NCBI RefSeq assembly: GCF_000801105.2
Contig: NC_079517.1
Span: forward strand, 3,038,001-3,102,000
Length of the DNA: 64,000 bases
Direction of reading: 5' to 3'
Source of the DNA: Raphanus sativus
Taxonomy: Eukaryota; Streptophyta; Magnoliopsida; Brassicales; Brassicaceae
Shown here one piece after another: positions 12,126 to 22,813 of this stretch (the first letter of the stretch is position 1; every line of letters starts with the position of its first letter). Position numbers and translations under genes: made by a program. The notes under the pieces are model-generated. The model saw only the letters and a list, made by a program, of their open reading frames with translations. It had not been told where the DNA came from and made no database searches.

Positions 12126-12168
12126 GTTTCTTTCAACTTTCAACCCCAAAAATTCTTTTACCCAAAAA

Positions 12169-13328
12169 TTATATGAAAGCGTGATTATAAATATGGAAGA
12201 ACAATCAAGAAAAGGAAAAAGAGATTGTACTGTAGGAAACTTCTCAGCAAATACTGTACTTTAGTAGTATTAATTCAACACTACCATACGTGGAGATAAA
12301 AGGAATAATCCAAGAGATTGGTATGGTTGAAAATAAAAGAATCCAACAACTAAAGACCTAGTAGACTGAATAGAGTGTTTGTTGACCCAACAAGTTAGAT
12401 TAGATATATCCAACCATGTTCTTATCTATGATACGTATCTTCATATACATTTATTTTCATTCCTATTGGTCGACCACCGTTTACAAAACACGCTATCACG
12501 TAGAGTAGAAACCTGGCCCATCACGATACACGATCACCCCCACTAATTCTGTAGTAACATGTGTTTGTCCCTTTAGGGGTTCCCAAAGATTCTGTCGTTT
12601 GGGTTTACTTAGTCGTACGTACGTACTATTATCGATTTAGAGCCAATTAATTGGTTGGGAAATCATCCAAATTTAGCTGAAATGTTTGTTTAACATGTTT
12701 TGCATCATAAAATAAAATGTGGGAAACATGTAAATAAATATGTTATCTCTAACTAAAGTAAGGTTCATGTCCCCCGGTAAAAAAACTATGTTCTTCCATT
12801 TCGATTAGAAAAATTAAGGTTCATGTCCTCCCGTTTAATTCGGTTTTGTATAGATGTTATCCCGCATTATGTACATGAATCTTTATCGTGGAACCCCAAA
12901 TGAAAGTTTTTATTTTTGCTTTTATTTTTGCTTTTTCTGATTAAAAAAATATTAAAAACGAATCAATCGTGGACCACAGTACAAAAACTCAACCTAATTC
13001 GTTTCCTATATGGTGACTTTTCCCTTCGGTTTTGATAATTACGTGGGTCTCCCCTTAAAAACCCCTAAAACACTCCCGATTTCGCCATAAAGGCTATTCC
13101 ATATTATTCAAAAGGCCCAATAATTTGTTAATACAAGGCCCATTGGTTTTTGGTAACGAATCTCTTCAACTTATCAGTTACTGAAGACGTGATCGTTACC
13201 TGACGTGTAAAAGTTATCCGAACACGCGCTCAGCAGGACCCACATATGTGAAGAACCATGCTATAAATAGACGCGCACGCAGTCTCAAGAAAACCTCGAA
13301 GCACATTTGAAATTCATAATAGGCAAGT
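12169..13328 (+). promoter_or_regulatory. Upstream region and TATA box of the glucuronokinase gene
   Basis: Single-copy spacer. A canonical TATA element, ctataaatag, lies at 13261-13270, about 60 bp before the start codon at 13329, so the 5' untranslated leader should be only ~30 nt. Near 13187-13206 are the ACGT-core motifs gaagacgtgatc and tgacgtgt, candidate bZIP sites. A duplicated string, taaggttcatgtcc at 12759-12772 and 12815-12828, flanks ~42 bp and may be another short insertion scar. Confidence 0.6.
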
Positions 13329-15020
13329 ATGGATCCAAATCCGAAACAGGCGAGTTCTGGCGACGATAACAAGGCTGTGTTGGAGCATCGCTCGTTCGCT
13401 AGAATAGGGTTTTTGGGAAACCCTAGCGATGTTTACTTCGGCCGCACGATATCATTTACCATCGGCAATTTTTGGGCGACGGCTAAACTAGAGCCATCCG
13501 ACCATCTCTTGATCAAGCCTCATCCTTTCCATGACCTTGTCCGCTTCCACTCTCTCGATAATCTCGTACGTTCGGTTCTATTTGTTCCGATTTTAAATGC
13601 TATTTGAATCCGTTAGCGTTATTTCAGGTTTCACCTGGTTTGATTTTGTAACGGTTTTATAAGTACATGGATTCATTTCGTCCTTTGACTGCTTGATGTT
13701 GTATAATGAATCAAGCATTTTTATGTTTGGTCTTTCAGATCTTTGTTTGTTAAGTAGTTTCTAAACACTTGTGTCTTTCGTTATAGTTTTATCGATTGAA
13801 AAACGAAGGGTACTATGGAGGTGTAAGATTGCTAATGGCGATATGTAAAGTATTCCGCAACTATTGCAAAGACAATGGCATACATCTTCATGAACGAAAC
13901 TTCACTCTATCTTATGATACCAATATCCCTAGACAGGTTCCGTTACAAACCCTTACTTGTTTTTTTTTTCTTTTGTCTTTTGTCTTTTGTAAATTTGTTG
14001 AGCTTTTTATACTGAAGCCAGTAGTTTTTTTTTTCTTTTGATGTTTTTCAGACAGGGCTTTCGGGTTCGAGTGCGATTGTGTCTGCTGCGCTAAGCTGCC
14101 TTCTTGACTTCTACAATGTCAGGCATTTAATAAGGATAGAAGTTAGACCTAACCTTATCCTTAATGCCGAGAAAGAACTTGGTATTGTTGCAGGTCTTCA
14201 AGACCGTGTTGCTCAAGTCTATGGTGGTGGTCTTGTTCACATGGTTAGATGCTCTTTTGCAACTATTTAATTATATGACCTCCAACATTTCACTCACGTG
14301 TTTAATTTTCTTTGCTCTGCAGGATTTTAGTAAAGACCATATGGATAGAGTTGGCTATGGGATTTATACTATAATGGATATTAATCTTCTTCCTCCTCTG
14401 CATCTCATCTATGCCGAGAATCCTAGTGACTCTGGGAAGGTTAGATATAGACCTGTTTAAGAGGGGTTTGCTCCTTATTTTACTGCTATTTTTTTCTGAG
14501 GGTTGCTTATATTTAATTACAGGTTCATAGCACGGTTCGTAGGAAGTGGTTAGATGGTGATGAGTTTATAATATCCTCAATGGCAGAAATTGCAAAATTA
14601 GCAGAAGATGGTCGAACTGCATTACTTAAAAAAGATTACACCAAGCTCAAAGAACTCATGAACCGTAACTTCGACCTTCGAAGGTAACCGATCAACAGAG
14701 GACATGACCCCTACACACAGTTCAAAAACTAAACAAAACCTAACACAAATTCATCATGATTTTTTTCATGCAGGAGTATGTTTGGAGATGAATGTTTGGG
14801 AGCCATGAACATAGAAATGGTGGAAGTGGCACGTAAGATCGGTGCAGCTGCAAAGTTCACGGGAAGCGGAGGAGCTGTGGTGGCTTTCTGCCCGGACGGG
14901 CCATCTCAGGTCAAACTTCTCGAAGAAGAATGTAAGAAAGCTGGATTCATTGTTGAGCCAGTAAAGCTTTTGCCTACGCGTCTCAACAATTCTGATCTTA
15001 AGACTATATCAAAGCCCTGA
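13329..15020 (+). CDS. GLCAK2: Glucuronokinase (GHMP kinase)
   Basis: Six exons, 13329-13565, 13787-13936, 14052-14243, 14323-14439, 14523-14683 and 14774-15020, join in frame to 367 aa. The enzyme phosphorylates D-glucuronic acid at C1 using ATP, in the myo-inositol oxygenation route to UDP-glucuronate for cell-wall polymers. The GHMP-kinase ATP loop [10 protein letters not shown] is at about residues 130-139, and the C-terminal [13 protein letters not shown] motif is present. The N-terminal [20 protein letters not shown] is typical of the family. All splice sites are GT-AG. The symbol is by position (At5g14470); the A. thaliana paralogue At3g01640 is the enzyme with measured activity. The cytosol is the likely location, as there is no targeting peptide. 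Confidence 0.95.
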
Positions 15021-15189
15021 GTTCAATTATTACAGCAGCAGAGATCTTGTAGGCTGAGAAACACACAATTGTTTAAGATCTTGAGATCAGTGTTTGAACT
15101 TGAATACTTGATCTTAGTCCATGTCACAAAGGTTACACTTCTCTTGATTGTCCGACTATACATATTTGTTTTCCTATGTTTTAGACTAA
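15021..15189. other. 3' flank of glucuronokinase
   Basis: Probable 3' untranslated region, ending at the first Helitron-type end (15190). Confidence 0.4.
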
Positions 15190-16169
15190 TCTATACTATT
15201 AAAAAGGAAGCAGTCTTGAAAAGTCGACTTATACAAGTTGTTTTTGACCCTTTCATTTTTTTAGTCCAACCTATTACATATAACAAAATCTTATAACTAA
15301 CCTATTTTATAGCAACTTAATAAGATTCTCCTTCATTTAAATAAAGCTTATTACTGTTATTGACTTTAAATGTTACTATAATCTAAACCGTTGACTTCTA
15401 ACATTTAAATATGTACGTAAACAAGATTTGTATAAAACACTGTTGCTATTACTAATGTTTATATAATATTTTTGTATCGAATGATGGTGTGGAATTAATT
15501 TAAAACAACATTGTACCTCATCTATACTATTAAAAGGGAATCACTACCAAAAAAATTTACTTAAAAAATTGTTGAATCCTTTCACTAACTAATTATTTTT
15601 CGTCCAACTATTTGAAAAATTGATTTGCGGATGCCGGTTATGAGTTTTTTATGCGGGTTTAGTATGAGTTGGTGGATTTTGGATCGCGGCTACCCGTCGA
15701 CCCGCAAATTATTTAAAAAATAAAAATTAAAAAAGTAAATACTTTTTTAAATACAAAAATTTAAAAATAATAATTTAAAATTTAAGTCATGTATAAATTT
15801 TTTATTATAAATATACTTTTATAGTAATTAAATTAAATAATGATTTTTAAAATATGTATATAACCCACGGATAACCACAAAATTAAGCGGAGCGGATGCA
15901 TGTACAATATTATTTGTTTGTAGGTTGTGCGGATCATATTTTTAACCAAAAAAAAGTTGAAAATCCGCGGGTTGGCGGGTCAGCGGGGCGAGTTCGACCC
16001 GCAACTTAGCCTTAACCGTGCTATACCGGATCAATTTTTATATTACAATATATTTTGATCTAAATTTATACACAAATAAATTACAAAAATACAAATATAA
16101 TCAGAAAGAAAAACAAATATAAAAAATTAAATTTAAAATAAAAGAATATAAGGGCGGGTCAAAATCTAG
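15190..16169 (+). mobile_element. Small non-autonomous Helitrons, one truncated and one nearly complete
   Basis: Two Helitron 5' ends of the form TCTATACTATTAAAA follow an A: at 15190 (then aaggaagc) and at 15521 (then gggaatc). The second pairs with a 3' end at 16166-16169 (ggcgggtcaaaatCTAG, followed by T), giving a 649-bp element inserted between A and T as Helitrons do. The first has no 3' end of its own, so it is a truncated copy or the remains of a tandem pair. Within the complete one, aaaaattgat at 15615-15624 is inverted at 16030-16039. These ends bound a GC-rich patch of gcgggt-type motifs that may be a nested inverted-repeat element. Confidence 0.7.
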
Positions 16170-16544
16170 TGTATTCTTTAAAACTTCAAGAATAAAACAA
16201 TACATTTTCGTTCATCAAATTTCTTTTTTTTTAAATTAACAGTATGTTTGTAATTTTTTTTTTAAATCAACGAGTAGAAGAGTAGCTTCAAATGAAAATT
16301 TGAAGCAAAAACATAAATGAATAGGGAAATTGGTTTAATGGATCAACCAAGTACTAAACCGAATAATTGCCTCAATTGAATAGTAACATTTTAGGGAAGC
16401 CAAGAGCAGACCATGTGCCGTCTCAACGATTTATGAGAAAACATCGTGTCGTTCAAAATCATCATCATCATCTCCGCTAAACGTACGTCGAATAATCGCC
16501 GGAGCTGGACTCGCCACCAGTTTTTAACCGTGCTCGTCTCGCCA
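16170..16544. other. 5' region of the TruB gene
   Basis: Short AT-rich spacer and probable 5' leader of the pseudouridine synthase gene. An in-frame ATG at 16446 could extend the protein by 33 residues but lacks family support. Confidence 0.4.
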
Positions 16545-18788
16545 ATGGCGAAATCTCTACAGTTGACCAGACTAATGTCATCTTCAGCAATAATGGCTCT
16601 GTCTTCTCATTTCCCCTTCTCAATCAAACCTCGAAACATCCATAAACCCTACTTCCTCTCCTCCTCCTCCTCCACTCTGTACCCACTCCAATACGACATG
16701 ATCATCAACCGCCCTACGCAGTCTTCCCTCTCCCAACCCCGACGACCTCGCGCCGCCATCGAATCCACCTCCTCCTCCTCCTCCTCCCCGGACCCGGATT
16801 TCGATTCCTGGGTGGATAACAAACTAGAATCGGAGCGCGAGAAGGGCCGAGGAGAAGATCCGGAGATGGACAAGGAGAAGAGGAAGTACTACAGCAAGAG
16901 GAGTAAGAGGCTGTACGGATCCGACTCCGACGAAGAGGGGAGGAAGAAATCGTGGGAAGAGGGGTTCGTGGAGTTGAAGCCTGAAGTGGTGGAGTTTGAT
17001 AGGTTGCATCAGAGGGAAGAGGAGCTGTATTTCTACGACGCGTTTGCGTATCCGTGGGAGAAGGATAAGCATTATAAGATGGTGTATCAGCTGGAGAAGA
17101 AGTATTTTCCTGATCAGTGTTTGGATAAGGCTTTCTTGCAGCCTGGAGATGCTCCCTCCGGGGGAGTTAGTGGGAAGAAGAGGAATGTAGCAGCAGCAGC
17201 ACATGGTGGTGGTGGGAAGAAAAAGGATTGTGATGATGAAAAGTTGGTGTTTTTTGATGATCAAGTGGTGAAGGAGAAGGTGGTGGTAGAGGAGAGTGTT
17301 ACTGAGAAGAAAGTTGAACAGTTTTTCAAGGGTTTGAAGTCAAATAATGAGAGAGCTGTGGCTAGTGGTGGTGGTGGTGGTGGTGATGGAGAGCCTTTCC
17401 TTGTGACGAGAAACGGTGAGCTTCCTCCTAGATGGGATGCTCCTAATGGTACAGTGGTTTTGGTGAACAAACCCAAAGGTGTGTAGTGTAGTCTCTTATC
17501 TCTCTCTCACTCTTTTTTTTTTTTTGTCTTTTTGTGATGTTTATGTGATTTGGTTATGGTGTTTTGTTCACAGGATGGACTTCCTTCACCGTTTGTGGTA
17601 AGCTAAGACGAATAGTCAAAGTGAAAAAGGTTTTTTTCTTAAACCCTTGTCCAATCCAAGATTTTGGAAAATGTAGCTTATTTACTAGTTATTTCTCAGG
17701 TTGGTCACGCTGGAACGCTTGATCCCATGGCTACTGGTCTCTTAATTGTCTGCGTTGGTAAAGCCACCAAGGTGGTTGACAGGTTTGGTGATTCCTTAAT
17801 CCAGAAAATGTTTCTCTCTATGATGATCTACATAAAAGAAAAAGCTACAAAGAGTCCTTTTGTATCTGCAGATACCAAGGGATGATCAAAGGTTACAGTG
17901 GAGTTTTTCGTCTCGGTGAAGCCACTTCAACTTTAGACGCCGACTCTCCTGTAAACTTCAACTACACCTTTCATTGTTCATTTCTTCATTAGAGTTTGCT
18001 TAACGGTGATATTGCTGCAGGTGATTCAACGAGAGCCTTGGGAGCATATTAAAGACGATGACATTAAGAAAGCTTTGACATCTTTTCTCGGCGAGATATG
18101 GCAAGTCCCTCCAATGTTCTCAGCTATTAAAGTGAGCATTTGCTAAATCTCTAAAAGCTTAAAAACCGTGCCTTATCGTGGATTACATTGTTTTCTACCT
18201 TTTCTAAAAAAAAATTGTGATTCCTGTTCAGGTTGGAGGTGAGAAGATGTATGACAAGGCAAGACGAGGAGAAACCGTAGAGCTTTCTCCCAGACGAATC
18301 TCGATTTTCCAGTTTGACATCGAACGTAGTTTAGATGACAGGTTCAATTCATTCTATGTACAGTCTGCATAAACATTTTGAAAACAGCGTTCCTGTATAG
18401 GCCTCACTAGTTTCTCTTTTTTTTTTTTGCAGACAGAATCTGATTTTTCGAGTTGTATGCTCCAAGGGTACATACATAAGATCTCTCTGTGCAGACCTTG
18501 CTAAAGCTCTTGGAAGGTCAAAACAAAAAAAAAATTCACCTTTGATAACTAACCGATTCAAAACGTTAAACTACTACTAAATAACATTCCTTCTTGCTGC
18601 AGTTGTGCTCACCTCACTGCTCTCCGGCGAGATTCAATCGGTACGTTCCTTTATCAATTTTTGGTTTTCCTTAAAGCTGACTCACTCTTACTGTTATATT
18701 GTATGGGTGGGGTTCAGGTGAATACTCTGCTAACGATGCTTGGGAATTCAATGAGCTGGAAGCAGCAATTACCAAAAACTACTTCTAG
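16545..18788 (+). CDS. TruB-family tRNA pseudouridine synthase, organelle-type
   Basis: Nine exons, 16545-17478, 17574-17629, 17700-17782, 17872-17950, 18021-18131, 18232-18341, 18433-18516, 18603-18640 and 18718-18788, join in frame to 521 aa. The enzyme isomerises uridine to pseudouridine in RNA, classically U55 of tRNA. The catalytic motif [14 protein letters not shown] starts at about residue 332, with the nucleophilic Asp near 338. KPKGWTSFTV precedes it, and [20 protein letters not shown] and [18 protein letters not shown] follow. The first ~300 residues are a Ser/Pro-rich probable transit peptide plus a charged plant-specific extension. The start [13 protein letters not shown] was chosen because it begins the targeting-like segment. 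The position matches At5g14460. Confidence 0.93.
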
Positions 18789-18980
18789 AAGAACACCAAG
18801 GCTTTGATAGATGCTTCCATAAATGAGTAGAAGAGGATTCTTGGTGTGACAAACAGAGGCTTACATAGATCATTTGTTTGTTCTTTTAAACGCTTACATT
18901 ATTGGCAAAGAGTCTATCTATCTAAGACCCTTATCTTCATTTTGGTTCAAACTACATTTCAAGCTCTTCCGTACTAAATC

Positions 18981-20518
18981 TCACTGTCTATAACAAGCTC
19001 GAGTTATTGGAACTGGTGGGTCTGTGAGCAATCCTCCGCCAAGAGTACGGTCAGCCACATGCTTGTTTGCAGCTTCGGTGTAGTGAACTCCATCCCAGCT
19101 CACAGCCGTTGCCGGGTTCGGACATGGGCCCCCGTAGATTTCGGTATTATTCACTTTCCCTTTGTTTCCGCACCAGATGTGATCATACCTCTCATGGTAT
19201 CCACAACATACCTTCAATGGGTTTGCAAATCCTGCAAAAAAAAAAAAACAATAACAAAGTTTACAATTTTCTAGATAATATGCAACAAATTGAATTGCGT
19301 TGAGAAGGGTTCTTGTAACCTAGTTTCTTAGGATTGCTCATCATTTCGTATTTGGCAGAATAGACATCAACGTAAGTGATGGCTGCTTTGGTGAGTTCTT
19401 TTCTTAGATTAATAACTGTTTCCTTGAGCTTTCTGTTGAACTCCATCGCCATTTCGTTCTGAGCCTTCACGCAGCCGGATTTGTCTAAGTAGCCTGGGGC
19501 AGGAGTGCCCATGTAAAACATGTTTACTGGTAGACAACCGAAAGGACCTGTGTTGTGTATCCAAAAGGTTCTTCCTCCTTGCTGATATATGTTCTGTGAA
19601 CGATAACAATCATAATTGATATTCAGAAGCAGGTCAAAAGGCAGAGAGAAGAACATTGCATACTCTTTCAGATCAGAATCTAACCCGAACAGCAGAGGCT
19701 AAGTGGCTGACAATGTCTGGTATAGTCGCCTTGAGTTGGTCGACGCTCATTGTCCTAAACCCGACAGAGAGATCATTCTGCCCAATATCAAAAGTATACA
19801 GAGCCTTTGCAAACTCTTCCTGTCTTGGAAGCTTCTCTCTTTCAGATCTAATCTTAACTGTTCTTGCAAGAAGCAGAGTTTCAACAGACGTCACAAGTTA
19901 ATAATCATCATATGATGACGAGAGAAAACTGAAAGCTTAAAAGAACACAAAAGGAACTGACTTTGTGAGAACAGCTCAGCAGATCTTGCTTTGAACTGAT
20001 TAAACTGAGCAATCTGCATATCGAGAGAGAATGGGCTGATTCCATACTGAAAGATGGTTTCGTTCTGCCTTCTTATTGTTGATCCACCTGTTGCAAAGTT
20101 AGCTCCATGTCTGAAGTTTGATCCTAGTGAGTTTAGGTATGCGCTCAAGTACGGTAATCCCACACGCTCAGCTATACGACCAAACGAAAACATTAATCAA
20201 AAGTTAAAGCTTTGGAAGGCTCTGTTTTGTTCTGAGAACTTGTTTTTTACCTATGAAATCAATGGTGAGACGACCATCAGAGTCTCGTCCGGCGGGTCTG
20301 TGGAAGAAACCTTGACCGTAAGGAGCTCTGATGGGCTCGAAAGCGGCGGAGATTCCTCCAGTGTCGGAGTTAGAATCTCCGAAGTTGTAAATCGCCGGAA
20401 AAGTACACGTACGCTGAACTGGAGCAGCTGTTGTCACTGTTATTAGGAGGGAGAGAAGAAGACATGGAAACACTGCAGAAGATACCATAAGACGTGCCAT
20501 TTCAAGATCGCTCTTCAT
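18981..20518 (-). CDS. GDSL esterase/lipase
   Basis: Five exons, 20518-20251, 20171-19962, 19857-19685, 19593-19320 and 19231-18981, join in frame to 391 aa. The protein is a secreted SGNH hydrolase with a hydrophobic signal peptide ending near TVTTAA. Block I is IYNFGDSNSDTGG with the catalytic Ser, block III is FDIGQNDL, and block V is WDGVHYTEAANK with the catalytic Asp and His. The likely role is an extracellular acyl-ester hydrolase on lipid or wall substrates; the true substrate is unknown. Three in-frame ATGs compete (20557, 20518, 20500). 20518 gives a length close to what I recall for At5g14450 (~389 aa). The tail TLGGGLLTD may carry one extra Gly. The gene is convergent with TruB, with only ~190 bp between stop codons. 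Confidence 0.93.
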
Positions 20519-22813
20519 CGTGGTAGAGAGAGAGAGTGTTTGTGTTGGTAATGTCACTTCTTCACACTCTACCTCTCTATTTTATTACAACATATAAGAC
20601 TCGCAGTTTTAGATTTGTCTGAAAAATGGGTTCCAGACAAAAGAGGATATTGTCTTGTTATGAAAAAGTACAGAAGTAGAAAAAAAGAAAGAAAAATGAT
20701 AAACGTGTCTTGAAAGTTGGACCGGACCAAAGTTCGAACAGTCATGAGCTGTGTTGTAGTTGGAAGCCAGAAAAGGCGCGCTAACGGTTATCATTGTCGG
20801 TACCTTTCAATCTTAGATCATCATTTACCTCAAAAAAAGCATAAAATATTTCGATGACTAGATAATTCAGAAAAATCACCAACTATTTATATAAACCATA
20901 AAATAGCACACGTATCTAGATCTGTCCCGGTAAATCAGCTGCCGGTGAAGGTAGTGTGAACAGTGTGTGAGCGACAGTAGATCCCCGCGAGAGATCAGAC
21001 AAAGAAGGACTACGAATGTTAAATAAATTAAATGGGCCTGTATATTTTGCTTTTGACTATGTGGTCATCTATTGGGTTTTACATATCTCTCTTTTCTTCC
21101 TTTTTAGGGTGGTTTGAGCCCATAACATATTTCGGCCCAATACATTCGTTTAGAGCGCCGTAATTCGAACCACGGAACCAGGGACCATTCAAATTTATTC
21201 AGCTTTAGCCACTGTAACTAATGGTTTCGGTTCGAGTCTGGATATTTAATTTTATCCTCTGATTTGTCAAAAAAAAAAAAGACATGTCCTCTGATTATGT
21301 GGATTAATAATAGTGCATTCCACGTACATCTTGCTTGCTTCTTGAAAGAACGATCCAACAACAAAAAGGAAAGTTGCATAATTCACGGGTAACGAAGCTT
21401 CATAAACTGAAATCCATTTAATTTTCACGTGTCGTGTCTGTTCTCCAAAGGAAACAATAAGTGTTACTGAAACTAAACAAGTTAACATAAACATTGTCAT
21501 AATCCGACGGCGACGACCAGAACTAAAAAACGTAATGAGAATAAATTCAAAAGTCCACACCTATATCGAGCAATAAGGAAAAGGATAAAACTAAAGCAAT
21601 AAACAACAGCAAAGAAAAATAGTACTATTGAAGATAGAATTGTCACGTGGACTGAAACTTCTCATAACCATCCACTCTCCTTTTTCTTTCCCGGAGAGAT
21701 TTTTTGCAGTTGCTATTATAAATTATACTAGCTTGTAGTTTCCCAAATCATAGTACAAATTTCAAGACCAAGCAGTGTTCTTGAAATGATTTTCTTATCG
21801 AGATTAATAATTCTGTGGTTTGAAGTATATACATACTAATTAGCTGTAATCACAAGATTCACAACGCTATATATTTCACTCACTAAGCAAACATTTAACT
21901 TAAAATTTGTTCCTTCTAAGTTTACCTATTTGTTTTTGGACTTTCTATAGAGTAAAAAATATTAAATCAAAGTAATTAGGAAATAACCGCCACTAATAGG
22001 GCGTGTTTATTTTAAAGAAGAAAAAAAAGAGAGAATACTATTAGCCGCTTAATGATTTTGATAAGACAAAACCGAAACAGCAGGGAGAGAAGAAAGTGAA
22101 ACTGCTTTCGAAGAAAAGGCAGAACTCTGCTGGATTCGATCCATCACTCACTCACACACCATCTGTGATTCGTCGTCATTCATGTTGCTTCTTCTTCTTC
22201 TTCTTCATCAAGTTAAAAAGGTAGACACTTTATCCTCTCTCATCACTACACTCTTCCTCCACCGAATGTCGGGAGATTCACCCACCCTCGAATCCATGTT
22301 TTTGGTTTGAATGAATCGATGATGTTTCGTGGAAAGAACTAATTGGAACGCTCGTAGATTTGTCAGAAAGGTAGAATTTATTTTTATACTAATTCTAGGG
22401 GTTAGAGTATTGCAGCAAGTTTCGTTAAGTTAAGACTTTATCTTAATCTAGAAAGTCATCGTTTTTTTTTGGGTTTGCCCAGTCTTATGAGAGGGAGACG
22501 TGATTGAATTGAATCTCCTTTCTCTATAAGAAGACCACCAACCTCTTTTCTTTGAAACCTATTATCGTCAGCGGTGAGATAATATTACAACACCTGTCCT
22601 AATCCTAAAGATCAAAGCTTTCCACCTTTTTACACGAGTTAGGTTCCTGCATCCATCCATCTTCCAGCAACCGAGTTAAATCCTCAACCAAGTTTCTGCA
22701 TTTTCTTCTCTGTATTCATGAATATAATCTTTCTGAATCTTTTTTTTTTGTTTTGTAGGTTACTGAATTGACCTGAAAGGTTTTGGAATTGAATCCCAAA
22801 GGTTTTAGTTTTG
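20519..22813. other. Divergent spacer between GDSL lipase and RGLG2
   Basis: Holds the GDSL promoter on the left and the RGLG2 promoter and leader on the right, where GA- and CTT-rich sequence at 22080-22210 looks transcribed. A plausible leader intron runs from a gt after agttaaaaag (~22220) to an acceptor tttgttttgtag (~22758). A micro-insert lies at 21255-21296. No gene is seen between; two genes I recall here in A. thaliana (At5g14430, At5g14440) are absent. Confidence 0.5.
21255..21296. repeat. Micro-insert flanked by 10-bp direct repeats
   Basis: tcctctgatt occurs at 21255-21264 and 21287-21296. The 22 bp between are tgtc, a run of 12 A, then gacatg. Confidence 0.65.

Larger units (their letters stand above)
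7024..12168. repeat. Tandem segmental duplication, unit 2
   Basis: Second copy of the block starting at 2641. It lacks the 3363-4258 insertion and the 6031-6650 Helitron piece. It carries its own additions: a 25-bp micro-insert at 7223-7247, a further copy of the 3' part of the unit near 8340-8530, and Helitron-like sequence at 9290-11613. No coding potential is recognised. Confidence 0.6.

Noticed and set aside
16824..17264. 146-aa minus frame opposite the TruB gene
   Set aside because: Antisense to TruB exon 1 low-complexity coding sequence; Leu/Ile-rich nonsense composition.
21130..21286. A tRNA-derived SINE suggested by ggttcgagtct (B-box-like) near 21227 and an A run at 21269
   Set aside because: No convincing A box at the right spacing, and the A run is better explained by the local micro-insert with its own 10-bp duplication.
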